Positions 7,812 through 15,863 of a stretch of 32,223 nucleotides of DNA are shown in pieces (position 1 is the stretch's first letter; every line of letters starts with the position of its first letter). The notes under the pieces were generated by a model. It did not search any database. It saw only the letters and a program-made list of their open reading frames with translations, and was not told where the DNA came from. Location of the stretch: positions 1 to 32,223 of the forward strand of contig JABHEG010000299.1 of NCBI GenBank assembly GCA_018676675.1, written 5' to 3'. Source of the DNA: Lentisphaerota bacterium (GTDB lineage: Bacteria > Verrucomicrobiota > Lentisphaeria > Oligosphaerales > JABHEG01). Position numbers and translations under genes: made by a program.

Positions 7812-7972
7812 TCTGTGTCATGGAGTTGCGACAGAGGCCATTACCCCTTCCACAGAGGCCGGCCGGGTACCATGGTCGCCAAATCCGGGCTACAGTGTCA
7901 GGGATCTCGTTGCACCGCTGTTGACGCTGAAGCAACGACCAATCACGGCAACAGGCAAACCCATAGCTCCAC

Positions 7973-8782
7973 GTGAAAAAGACGCCGACAGACGACCTGT
8001 ACGCAATCCTCGGAGTAGAACGCCGCTGTTCGTTTCAGGCCTTGAAGCGGGCCTACTACCGGCAGGCCAAGCAGTGCCATCCAGACCGCTTCCAGGGCGA
8101 CCCGGCCAAAGAAGAGGAGTTCAAACGGCTGGTCAACGCCTTTGACGTGCTCTCGGACCCACCCCGTCGCCGGGAGTACGATGAGGCCCTGCATAGCAGA
8201 ACCACCGTCTCTCAGGCCGCCGCATTCGCCAAATCAGCGCACGCCATTCTCGATTCCGTGGCAGACGACATTCTCGAAGAACTCATCGTCGGAAACAGTA
8301 TTCCTCGAAACACCAACCTTCAGCGGCTTATGTTGGACCTGACCAACACCGAGCGCTTCGTGACGTTCCGGGAAGCCAAGGACCTTTTCTACCGCAGGCA
8401 CTACAGGGAGGCGGGGAGCTTGCTCAGGAAACTCCTGCGGTGGAGCCCGGGAAACATCCTGTACCACTACTACATGGGTGAGACAGCCGCAAAGTTGGGC
8501 CGCTACGGGAAAGCCCGGAAGCACCTGTGCATCTGCTTGCGGCTCGGCCTCCTGCGCTCGCCTCCCCAGTGCCTCCCCCGTGTCCGCAAACGGTTGGAGA
8601 AACTCCACAAGAAGCAGGGACGCCTGGGAAAGCTCTTTGCCCTTCTGACCCCACCCGAACCACAGCTGCTCATCAGCCCTTCCGAGCGGTCCCGCTCACA
8701 GCTCGACCGTACCGTGAGTCGAATGCTTTCCAGGCAGGGGGGGAAGGCTCGGAAGAAGAAGCGGAAGCGCCTGAAGGAGTAA
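7973..8782 (+). CDS. J-domain protein with TPR-like region, 269 aa
   Basis: Residues 7-70 are a DnaJ J-domain: DLYAILGVERRCSFQALKRA, the HPD triad at 36-38, then FKRLVNAFDVLSDPPRRREYD. The J-domain stimulates the ATPase of DnaK-type Hsp70s. There is no Gly/Phe linker, zinc finger or CTD substrate domain, so it is a class III (type C) J-protein with its own targeting region. Residues 130-200 look like a tetratricopeptide helix pair (REAKDLFYRRHYREAGSLLR, then NILYHYYMGETAAKLGRYGKA). The C-terminus is very basic and ends in KARKKKRKRLKE, which could bind nucleic acid or membrane. The GTG start leads directly into MKKTPTDDLYAILG, but no good ribosome site is visible. Nothing nearby identifies the client. 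Confidence 0.85.
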   Translation: MKKTPTDDLYAILGVERRCSFQALKRAYYRQAKQCHPDRFQGDPAKEEEFKRLVNAFDVLSDPPRRREYDEALHSRTTVSQAAAFAKSAHAILDSVADDILEELIVGNSIPRNTNLQRLMLDLTNTERFVTFREAKDLFYRRHYREAGSLLRKLLRWSPGNILYHYYMGETAAKLGRYGKARKHLCICLRLGLLRSPPQCLPRVRKRLEKLHKKQGRLGKLFALLTPPEPQLLISPSERSRSQLDRTVSRMLSRQGGKARKKKRKRLKE

Positions 8783-9138
8783 CGAGAAGAGGGGCGGCAG
8801 ATGGGGGGGAGCGCAACAATGCTATCAACTCTCTCTGCCCTCTCCGTGTCTGGCCGAAGAGTCGCCGGGTGGCACCGCCTGCCTTCTAAGTGGAATGCCA
8901 CTTAGTCCACTACAAATCCAGGCGGAGCCGGTCCGGGACTCCCACATTGTGTGCTTCTCGAGAGTGGGAGTGGCTGCCATGCCGCGACCGTCTCCAGAGA
9001 GAGCTAACAGCATTGGGGGGGCGCAAACGCGGCAAGGGGGCAGAGCCCGTTGGTTGCGGCACATCGTGGCCATCGACAGCCTGGGGTGCATGCCGGGGCC
9101 GCCCTGCTCCGCCGCTGGCAACCCAGTCCGTAGACGCG
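8783..9138. other. Intergenic stretch without a recognisable gene
   Basis: Short open frames occur on both strands but have no start context and biased, proline/arginine-rich translations. The stretch holds a G7 run (9015-9021) and no hairpin with a T-tract that I could find. I see nothing functional. Confidence 0.4.
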
Positions 9139-9456
9139 CTATCCCAGCTGGTCCACGCCGCCGTTCCGCTCCTCCTCCGCGCAGTTGAGGGCCCAGAAGC
9201 GCCACCACCACGCCACAGCAATGCTGCCGATGGTAACCAGCGCAAACAGCCACACAAGGAAGCTGAACGGCCGTGGGGTCATATAGGTCAGAACGACCGT
9301 AGCGATGATGGATAACCACAGGAAGAACAGTCGGGGAATCAGGAAACGCCGGACCTCTCGTGTACGTGCCTGAACCAGCAACCATACGCTCCCGGCCGCA
9401 CCCCCGGTGACCATGACAACCGCCAGCCATATTTCACCGTAGATCCCCGAGTCCAT
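9139..9456 (-). CDS. Small membrane protein of unknown function, 105 aa
   Basis: Translation from the ATG at 9456 gives MDSGIYGEIWLAVVMVTGG and then two further hydrophobic helices (FLWLSIIATVVLTYM and FLVWLFALVTIGSIAVAWWW), so three predicted membrane segments with short polar loops and a charged C-terminus. AGAGGA lies about nine bases upstream. A longer open frame upstream contains the promoter described next and is not membrane-like, which supports the shorter start. I do not recognise the family. It is divergent from the giant surface protein gene and shares a promoter region with it. Confidence 0.65.
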   Translation of the reverse strand: MDSGIYGEIWLAVVMVTGGAAGSVWLLVQARTREVRRFLIPRLFFLWLSIIATVVLTYMTPRPFSFLVWLFALVTIGSIAVAWWWRFWALNCAEEERNGGVDQLG

Positions 9457-9535
9457 CACAGCCGTCCTCTGCGCGAGCCTAGAATACCGCGTGCACACGA
9501 GCACCCATGCCGGCGCTCGGGAACGCGCGTCAACC

Positions 9536-9563
9536 AGTATAGTCATAGCCGAACCCTTGACAA
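9536..9563 (-). promoter_or_regulatory. Sigma70-like promoter for the small membrane protein
   Basis: TTGTCA (9563-9558), a 16-base spacer and TATACT (9541-9536) on the minus strand; predicted start near 9529, leader about 70 bases. Its -35 hexamer overlaps the -35 of the rightward promoter. Confidence 0.65.
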
Positions 9564-9585
9564 GGTTTCCGGCGAGGTTTAGAGT
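9557..9585 (+). promoter_or_regulatory. Sigma70-like promoter for the giant surface protein
   Basis: A consensus TTGACA (9557-9562), a 17-base spacer and TAGAGT (9580-9585). Predicted start near 9592, giving a leader of about 190 bases before the ATG at 9780. The -35 is almost palindromic with that of the leftward promoter, so RNA polymerase can use only one at a time. Confidence 0.6.
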
Positions 9586-9779
9586 CTTCGGAAAGAAGAA
9601 CAGAGCATGGTGCCTGGCGTGTCGAATCCCGGCCTTCCTTTGGCTGGAGGCCCTCCATGCGGCCTCAGCAGGTACGTGCGAACGTGAACAGAAGCCGCTC
9701 CCTACCCTCCCAGGGTCATCGAGATATGGGTACTGGCACCGACCAGAATCGCCCACTGAGCTGAAGGAACACCACCACC

Positions 9780-12700
9780 ATGTTGCGCGACCTCCTCATT
9801 GCTTCTGTTGCCTTTGTCATCTGCTCTTTCCTCACCTCCGCCAACGCGCAAACGGTCGAGTTTGCCGCCGACGCCGACCAAGGCGGCGAGACGACCACAC
9901 CTGTGACAATTCCCGTCACCCTCACGCCGGCAGCGGGAGTCACCGTCACAGTCGATTACGCGGTGACGGGCGGAACAGCTGTACCCGACGCAGGGCGCTC
10001 AGGGGGAGACTTCTCCCTGGCTGCCGGACAACTCGAATTCCTGCCGGGAGACACGCAGAAGCTGATCGAGCTGAACGTGTCTGACGATGCTCAGATCGAG
10101 GACGCGGAAACGGTTGTCATTACGCTGAGCTCCCCCAGTAATGCCGCCCTCGGTACAACCACCGAGTTCACCTACACCATCACGGATGAAGACACCGACG
10201 CCGATGGCTTGTCCGACGACTGGGAGTGGATCTACTTCGATGGACTCGACGAGGACGCCGCCGGAGACCCGGACGAAGACCTGCAGACCAATGCCCAAGA
10301 GGCCGCCGCCGGTACAGACCCTACCGGCAAAGAGTGGGAACTGATGATCGCGATCACCGAAAGCCATGTCCTGGGAGTCAGCCTGGGAATCAGCCACTTT
10401 GCGACCAGGGGACTCGACCCCGGCCGCGATGCCCTTTCCCCACCTTCTCCCCCGGACTCACGCTATGCAGCCTTCCTGAACTTTCCGGGACTCCCGGACT
10501 TGGTGACCGACCTCCGGGGCGACCATGCAAACGACAGATGGACGTTGCGGGTTACAGCGGCCACGGGCGACTCCTCCCGAGCCACCAGCGTTCTGACCTG
10601 GGACACGGCTGATGTCCCCGACGATGGGCTTCGCCTCCTCGAGGTCGACGGCGCCGGTGATCCGGTGGTGGGTGGAGTGGACATCGATATGGCACAAGTA
10701 GGTGAGGTGGCTGTGGCGAGCGGAGACACCGTCTACTTTGAGATTCAGTTCGGCGACTTCACCCCACCCGCCGTCGAGATCACCACCAGCGAGACGTCCC
10801 CCACAAAGGCTGTCCCGATCCCGGTCACAATCGCGTTCAGTCGTCCCGTGGACGGGCTTGATCTGACGGAGATTGTGGTCGGCAACGGAGCGCCCGGAAA
10901 TCTCCAGGGCGACCATGAGCTCTACACCGTTGACATCACTCCAACGGCAGACGGTGACGTGACCGTCGACATTGCCCAGGACGTCGCCGAAGACCACCTG
11001 GAGATCGGGAACGCGGCGGCGGCTCAGTTCACCATCGTCTCCGACACGACCCCGCCGGATGCCCCGGATGTGACCGGGATCACCGATGACACCGCTGAAA
11101 CAGACGGGACGACAAGTGATCCGATGCTGGTATTCGGCGGTACGGCTGAAGCAGACGCGACTGTTGAGGTGTTCGTTGAGAGTGTCAGCGTTGGTACGAC
11201 CGTAGCTGACGGTGTGGGAGATTGGTCCTTCGATCACACCCAGACCGAGCTTGCCGACGGCGTCTATGCAGTTACCGCCACCGCGACCGATGCAGCAGAA
11301 AACACGAGCCAGCTCTCCACTGAATTCACCGTCACCGTGGACACGATCGCCCCGGACGTGCCGGGGACTCCCGACCTCACTGAGGCAAGCGACTCGGGCA
11401 GCTCGAATGCCGACAACATCACGAACGTGGCGACGCCGACCCTCGAAGGAACATCCGAGCCAGGGACGACCATCGCCCTGGCCAGCGACGCCGATGGCCC
11501 CCTGGGAGCCACCACGGCGGACGGCGCCGGTGACTGGACGATCACCGTCCCCGAACTGAGCGATGGCGACCACGTCGTGACGGCAACCGCGACGGACACC
11601 GCAGGAAACCAGAGCGACCCCTCGGCAGGCCTCACAATCACAATCGACACCGACGTACCAACCACCCCGAGCGCCCCCAATCTCAATACAGCCAGCGACT
11701 CAGGTATGGCGGACGATGATAATGTCACCAACAACGCCACACCAACCTTCAGTGGCGTGGCCGATGCGGACCTGACAATCGCCCTGTCAAGCAGTGTTGA
11801 CGGAATCCTCGGAGCAACGCTGGCAGACGGGACATGGAGTATCGTTTCAACGACGATGGCCGACGGCGTTCACGCGGTCACTGCCATCGCTACCGACGTA
11901 GCCGGCAACACCAGCAGCATATCCGGCAGTCTGGATGTGACCATCGACACGGACACCCCAGCCATTCCGTCCACACCTGACCTCAGCGTGGGGAGCGACT
12001 CGGGTACGAGCAGCACAGACGATATCACCAACGACAACACGCCTGATTTCGAGGGCACGGCCGATGCCGGAATCAAAGTAGTACTTGAGAGCGACCTCGA
12101 CGGCGTGCTCGGAACAGCGGACTCGGACGGGACGTGGACGGTGACAGCAAGCGTGATGTCCGAGAATACGCATCAGGTCAGCGCAACCGCCGTAGACCTG
12201 GCAGGCAACGAAAGCGAGGCGGCGGCCAGTCTCACCGTTCTGATCGACACGGCAGCTCCGGCTGTCCCAAGTGCCCCGGATCTGACGACGGGAAGCGATT
12301 ACGGTGCATCGGAGACGGACGATGTGACCAACGACAACACGCCGGACTTTGTCGGTACCGCTGACGCAGATGCATCGGTTAGCCTCACCAGTGATGTCGG
12401 GGGAGCCCTGGGCACGGCTGACTCGAACGGCGACTGGGCCGTGACCGCACTTGTGATGGCCGATGGCATTCACGTGGTGAGCGCGACGGCCTCCGATGTG
12501 GCGGGTAACACGAGTGTCGCCTCTGAAGCACTGACCGTGACCATCGACACTGCGGCACCGGCTGTGCCCAGCGTGCCCGATATGGACGCCGCCAGCGATT
12601 CAGGTGAGTCCGACAGCGACAATACCACCAACGTCACCACCCCGATCTTTGGAGGAACAGCCGACGATGGCTCCACCGTGGCTCTGTTCAGCAGCGTCCA

Positions 12701-14357
12701 TGAGGATGTGGGAACGGTGGCATCCAACGGTGCGTGGGGCATCACCACATCCGCGCTGGACGAAGGAACACACGAGATGTCCGCGACTGCGGAAGACCTG
12801 GCAGGTAACATCAGCGACGAATCCGGAAGCGTGACAGTCGTTATCGATGCCACGCCGCCGGATGCCCCAAGTACTCCCGACCTCAACGCAGGCAGCGACA
12901 CCGGATCGTCTGACACGGATAACGTCACCAGCGACGATACGCCGGTCTTCGACGGAGCGAGCGAACCCGACGCAGCCGTTGAGTTGATGATCGATGGCGA
13001 GAACCTCGGCAATGTGGTCGCTGACGGTGCAGGAACGTGGTCGTTCGCCCACGCCGGAACAGAGCTGACTGATGGCGCGTACGGTATCACGGCGATAGCC
13101 ATGGACCTGGCCGGCAACACCGGCCCTGAAAGCACGCCGTTGGCGATCGTGGTTGACACAGCGCCGGCTACCGTTTCAGTCACCACAACAGCAACCGAAC
13201 CTGCCACCGTCAATCCCATCCCCTTCACCCTGACGTTCTCTGAACCGATCACCGGTCTCGAAATCGGGGACCTGATAGCGACCAATGGTATCCCCGCCGC
13301 CTTGAGTGGAACCACGGAAGGGCTGATTTTCGACGTCAACGTCACACCCACCGAAGAAGGACTGGTGACGCTGGCAGTACCTGAAGGAGCCGCCGAGGAT
13401 GCGGCCGGCAACCCCACCGGCGGAGAGGCGGCCAGTGTGACCTATGAAGCCGACCTGAATGAGCCTTGGACAGCCTTCCTGAATGTCACCGGGGCCCAGG
13501 CGGAAGACATTGCGTTCGGAATGGCGCCGAACGCGACAGATGGGAATGACGATGGGATCGACTTACTCGCCGAGAGTGCGGAGCCGGACGGCGGATACGT
13601 TGCCTTCGCTAACGACGGTCTGGCCGACCTTGAAAACGACATGCGCCCCCAGGCTGACATGGCTACTTGGAGACTGCAGTTGACGGCTCCCACCGGGCGC
13701 GCTGACGCAGTGCTCTCTTGGGACCCAGCGCAATTCCCCGTCGTTGGACTCAGTCTGGTCGAGACGGATGAGCAGTGGGAGCCTCTACCCAACGGCACGA
13801 ATATCGATATGAATAGGGCAACTTCTCCGGAGATGGTGGTAGCCGGGGGATCCACTCGCTATTTCACCATCCTCTACCGGCATGCCATTTTCGTACTCGC
13901 GATCCACAATGGCTGGAACCTCCTCTCGGTGCCGATCCAGCCTTTTGAGACCTCGGCGGAGGCCCTCTTGGGTGACGTTGCTGTCGGCCCGGCGTGGACC
14001 TGGGACGCTAGCGGGGGCTACTACGAGTCGCTTGCAACGGTAGATGTCATGGAGGGGTTCTGGCTGTACCATGTGGCCGACGGCCAGCGATCCCAGACGT
14101 TCGTGACCGTCAGAGGCCAGATAGTGGCGACGCCTATCCAGTCCATCAGTGCTGGTTGGAACTTGATAGCGCCTGTCGCTCCGCCCCCTTACGAGCCCAT
14201 CCCGCTGCCATTGGTTGTAGAGCCGGTTGGCGCGCTGTCGGAAACGCTCTGGAATTGGAATGGTACCGACTACGACGAACCTGTCGGTCTGCTGCCCGGG
14301 CTCTCCTACTGGGGGGTGGCAGCGGAGGACGCCGCGGTGGGCGTTGGGGGCGAATAG
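9780..14357 (+). CDS. Giant secreted multidomain repeat protein, 1525 aa
   Basis: A signal peptide (residues 1-23, ending ANA) leads to a Calx-beta-type domain (24-137). A calcium-binding thrombospondin-3-like stretch DTDADGLSDDWEW follows at 138. Next come module A (185-327), module B (330-421), seven Ig-like repeats (422-1125), a second copy of B (1126-1227) and a second copy of A (1228-1369). The C-terminal domain has two GWNL motifs (1378 and 1458) and WTWD/WNWN blocks, a type seen in surface proteins of several bacterial phyla. The product is very acidic and almost free of cysteine, as expected for a calcium-stabilised exported adhesin or matrix protein. AAGGA lies about 11 bases before the ATG. 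Substrate or partner is unknown. No LPXTG, PEP-CTERM or clear T9SS tail is visible. Confidence 0.88.
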   Translation: MLRDLLIASVAFVICSFLTSANAQTVEFAADADQGGETTTPVTIPVTLTPAAGVTVTVDYAVTGGTAVPDAGRSGGDFSLAAGQLEFLPGDTQKLIELNVSDDAQIEDAETVVITLSSPSNAALGTTTEFTYTITDEDTDADGLSDDWEWIYFDGLDEDAAGDPDEDLQTNAQEAAAGTDPTGKEWELMIAITESHVLGVSLGISHFATRGLDPGRDALSPPSPPDSRYAAFLNFPGLPDLVTDLRGDHANDRWTLRVTAATGDSSRATSVLTWDTADVPDDGLRLLEVDGAGDPVVGGVDIDMAQVGEVAVASGDTVYFEIQFGDFTPPAVEITTSETSPTKAVPIPVTIAFSRPVDGLDLTEIVVGNGAPGNLQGDHELYTVDITPTADGDVTVDIAQDVAEDHLEIGNAAAAQFTIVSDTTPPDAPDVTGITDDTAETDGTTSDPMLVFGGTAEADATVEVFVESVSVGTTVADGVGDWSFDHTQTELADGVYAVTATATDAAENTSQLSTEFTVTVDTIAPDVPGTPDLTEASDSGSSNADNITNVATPTLEGTSEPGTTIALASDADGPLGATTADGAGDWTITVPELSDGDHVVTATATDTAGNQSDPSAGLTITIDTDVPTTPSAPNLNTASDSGMADDDNVTNNATPTFSGVADADLTIALSSSVDGILGATLADGTWSIVSTTMADGVHAVTAIATDVAGNTSSISGSLDVTIDTDTPAIPSTPDLSVGSDSGTSSTDDITNDNTPDFEGTADAGIKVVLESDLDGVLGTADSDGTWTVTASVMSENTHQVSATAVDLAGNESEAAASLTVLIDTAAPAVPSAPDLTTGSDYGASETDDVTNDNTPDFVGTADADASVSLTSDVGGALGTADSNGDWAVTALVMADGIHVVSATASDVAGNTSVASEALTVTIDTAAPAVPSVPDMDAASDSGESDSDNTTNVTTPIFGGTADDGSTVALFSSVHEDVGTVASNGAWGITTSALDEGTHEMSATAEDLAGNISDESGSVTVVIDATPPDAPSTPDLNAGSDTGSSDTDNVTSDDTPVFDGASEPDAAVELMIDGENLGNVVADGAGTWSFAHAGTELTDGAYGITAIAMDLAGNTGPESTPLAIVVDTAPATVSVTTTATEPATVNPIPFTLTFSEPITGLEIGDLIATNGIPAALSGTTEGLIFDVNVTPTEEGLVTLAVPEGAAEDAAGNPTGGEAASVTYEADLNEPWTAFLNVTGAQAEDIAFGMAPNATDGNDDGIDLLAESAEPDGGYVAFANDGLADLENDMRPQADMATWRLQLTAPTGRADAVLSWDPAQFPVVGLSLVETDEQWEPLPNGTNIDMNRATSPEMVVAGGSTRYFTILYRHAIFVLAIHNGWNLLSVPIQPFETSAEALLGDVAVGPAWTWDASGGYYESLATVDVMEGFWLYHVADGQRSQTFVTVRGQIVATPIQSISAGWNLIAPVAPPPYEPIPLPLVVEPVGALSETLWNWNGTDYDEPVGLLPGLSYWGVAAEDAAVGVGGE
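11043..13154 (+). repeat. Seven tandem Ig-like coding repeats, exact 300-nt period in the middle
   Basis: Each unit opens with D-T-x-x-P-x-x-P-x-x-P-D-L, continues through SDSG..DTDNVTNDNTP and closes with TATDxAGN. Unit starts are at 11043, 11340, 11646, 11946, 12246, 12546 and 12846, so four consecutive steps are exactly 300 bases. Units four and five still share long DNA identity around 12030 and 12330, evidence of recent unit duplication. Confidence 0.85.
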
Positions 14358-14414
14358 CACCGGCAGCCCAGCGCGGATGCTGCCTGGGCCGAGGCCTTTC
14401 CACTCCGTCGCGGA

Positions 14415-15767
14415 TCAGTGTGTGACCGTACCACTTTCCTCGGCGGTGAACTCGTTGCGCCAACGCTTCTCCAGGACATCTCGCCAGGCCGTCGCACAGG
14501 CGGTCAGTTCGTCAACCAGCTCAGGATGTCCTGAAGCGAGGTTCGTCACTTCACCCATGTCGTCCTGAAGGTTGGCCAGATGAACGGCGTCCTCGGCGGG
14601 CGCGCCCTCGACCAACTGCCCGTTGAGGACGAGTTTCCACGGACCTCGACGAACCGCCGTCTGCTTGTTCATCTCCCAGTAGATGTCCCGTTCCGCCGGG
14701 GGAGTCCCGTCAGCCACGTAGGGCAACAGGCTCGTCCCATTCAGTTCGTACCCGGATGCGTCCCCGCCGGCAGCAGACAGAATCGTGGGGAAGACGTCCA
14801 TGGAAGCACAGGGCTCACTGAGAACCTGGCCGCCGGGAATGGTGCCGGGCCAGTGCATGATCCCCGGCACGCGGATTCCCCCCTCGTAGAGACTGAACTT
14901 GTGGCCCTTCAGTTTCCCGGTCGTGCCGCCGTAGTAGGGGTCCTGATTCCCATCAAGCCAGTTCCGCGACTCGCGCGACGGCCCATTGTCTGCCGTAAAG
15001 AACGCACAGGTGCTATCGCCGAGCCCCAGACGCTCTACCTCCGCCATGATCTCACCCACCCCGTCATCCACAGCACTGATCATCGCTGCCATGATCTGCC
15101 GATCCCAGGGCAGATCTGGGAAACGTCCTTTGTACTTCTCCGGAGCATGCATGGGATAGTGGGGCGCATTGAAGGGGACATACAGAAAGAAGGGCTCCTC
15201 ACGACCGGCCGCCTCGCGGATATAGTCAATGGCCTTGGACGCGATTGCTTCGGTGAAGTAGGTACCGTCCTGCCAGACTTCCCGGTCATCCTCCCAGAGG
15301 TCATGGGTTGGGTTCATCCCCGGCCCCCGGCGATTCATACCCCAGTAGAAAATGTGGGAGTAGTAGTCGATGCACCCGGCCATGAACCCGTACCAGTGAT
15401 CAAAGCCATGGTTTTGTGGACGTGACTCGTCTGCCAGGCCAAGGTGCCACTTCCCGGACATGTACGTGCGGTAGCCGAGTCCCTTGAGGGCTGTCGCGAT
15501 GGTTGGGACGTGCCCGGGAAGCCCAGTAGCGGTCCGATGCCCCGCCAGGATGGAGCGGACACCGGCGTTGCCGGGGAAACGCCCGGTCAAGAGTGCAGCT
15601 CGGGCCGGGCTGCACACCGGAGAGTTGGAGTACCAATCCGTGAACCGCGCACCTTCGCGGGCCATTCGATCGAGATGCGGCGTTCGGAAGTCCGTGGCGC
15701 CCATGCATGAGAGGTCGCCGTAGCCCTGATCGTCCGTGAGAAACACGATGAAGTTCGGTCGTGCCAT
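14415..15767 (-). CDS. Sulfatase (type I, formylglycine-dependent), 450 aa
   Basis: The signature C-S-P-A-R at 52-56 has the cysteine that is converted to formylglycine. D12 and D13 (LTDDQGYGD) and the later TADNG supply calcium ligands; GKWHLG and HAPEKYKG are further family blocks. It hydrolyses sulfate esters, probably on sulfated polysaccharides. I start at the second ATG (15767), eight bases after AGGAG; the first ATG lies only two bases from it. The protein starts directly with ARPNFIVFLTDDQ and has no signal peptide, whereas its operon partner is exported. It therefore either acts on imported sulfated sugars or uses a route not visible here. It is the last gene after the hydrolase (96-base gap). 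Confidence 0.92.
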   Translation of the reverse strand: MARPNFIVFLTDDQGYGDLSCMGATDFRTPHLDRMAREGARFTDWYSNSPVCSPARAALLTGRFPGNAGVRSILAGHRTATGLPGHVPTIATALKGLGYRTYMSGKWHLGLADESRPQNHGFDHWYGFMAGCIDYYSHIFYWGMNRRGPGMNPTHDLWEDDREVWQDGTYFTEAIASKAIDYIREAAGREEPFFLYVPFNAPHYPMHAPEKYKGRFPDLPWDRQIMAAMISAVDDGVGEIMAEVERLGLGDSTCAFFTADNGPSRESRNWLDGNQDPYYGGTTGKLKGHKFSLYEGGIRVPGIMHWPGTIPGGQVLSEPCASMDVFPTILSAAGGDASGYELNGTSLLPYVADGTPPAERDIYWEMNKQTAVRRGPWKLVLNGQLVEGAPAEDAVHLANLQDDMGEVTNLASGHPELVDELTACATAWRDVLEKRWRNEFTAEESGTVTH

Positions 15768-15863
15768 CAGCATAGCTCCTTTGTGGTGGTGCTTGAAGCG
15801 CGTACTGTGCCCCCACTTGAGGTCGTAGCCAAACTCATATGCCCGCCGGACCGCCTCCCGTCA

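Noticed and set aside
8895..9188. 97-codon plus-strand open frame in the 8.8-9.2 kb gap
   Set aside because: No ribosome site, composition biased to Pro/Arg/Ser, and it overlaps the end of the membrane protein gene on the other strand.
10458..11573. 371-codon and other long open frames antisense to the giant surface protein
   Set aside because: They follow the 300-nt repeats of the sense gene and have repetitive low-complexity translations without starts or ribosome sites.
11043..13154. Regular 300-nt spacing considered as a CRISPR or non-coding tandem repeat
   Set aside because: The units are a single open frame with Ig-like protein repeats, far longer and more divergent than CRISPR repeats.
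14580..15425. 281-codon plus-strand open frame opposite the sulfatase
   Set aside because: Shadow of the sulfatase gene; the sulfatase motifs are unambiguous on the other strand.
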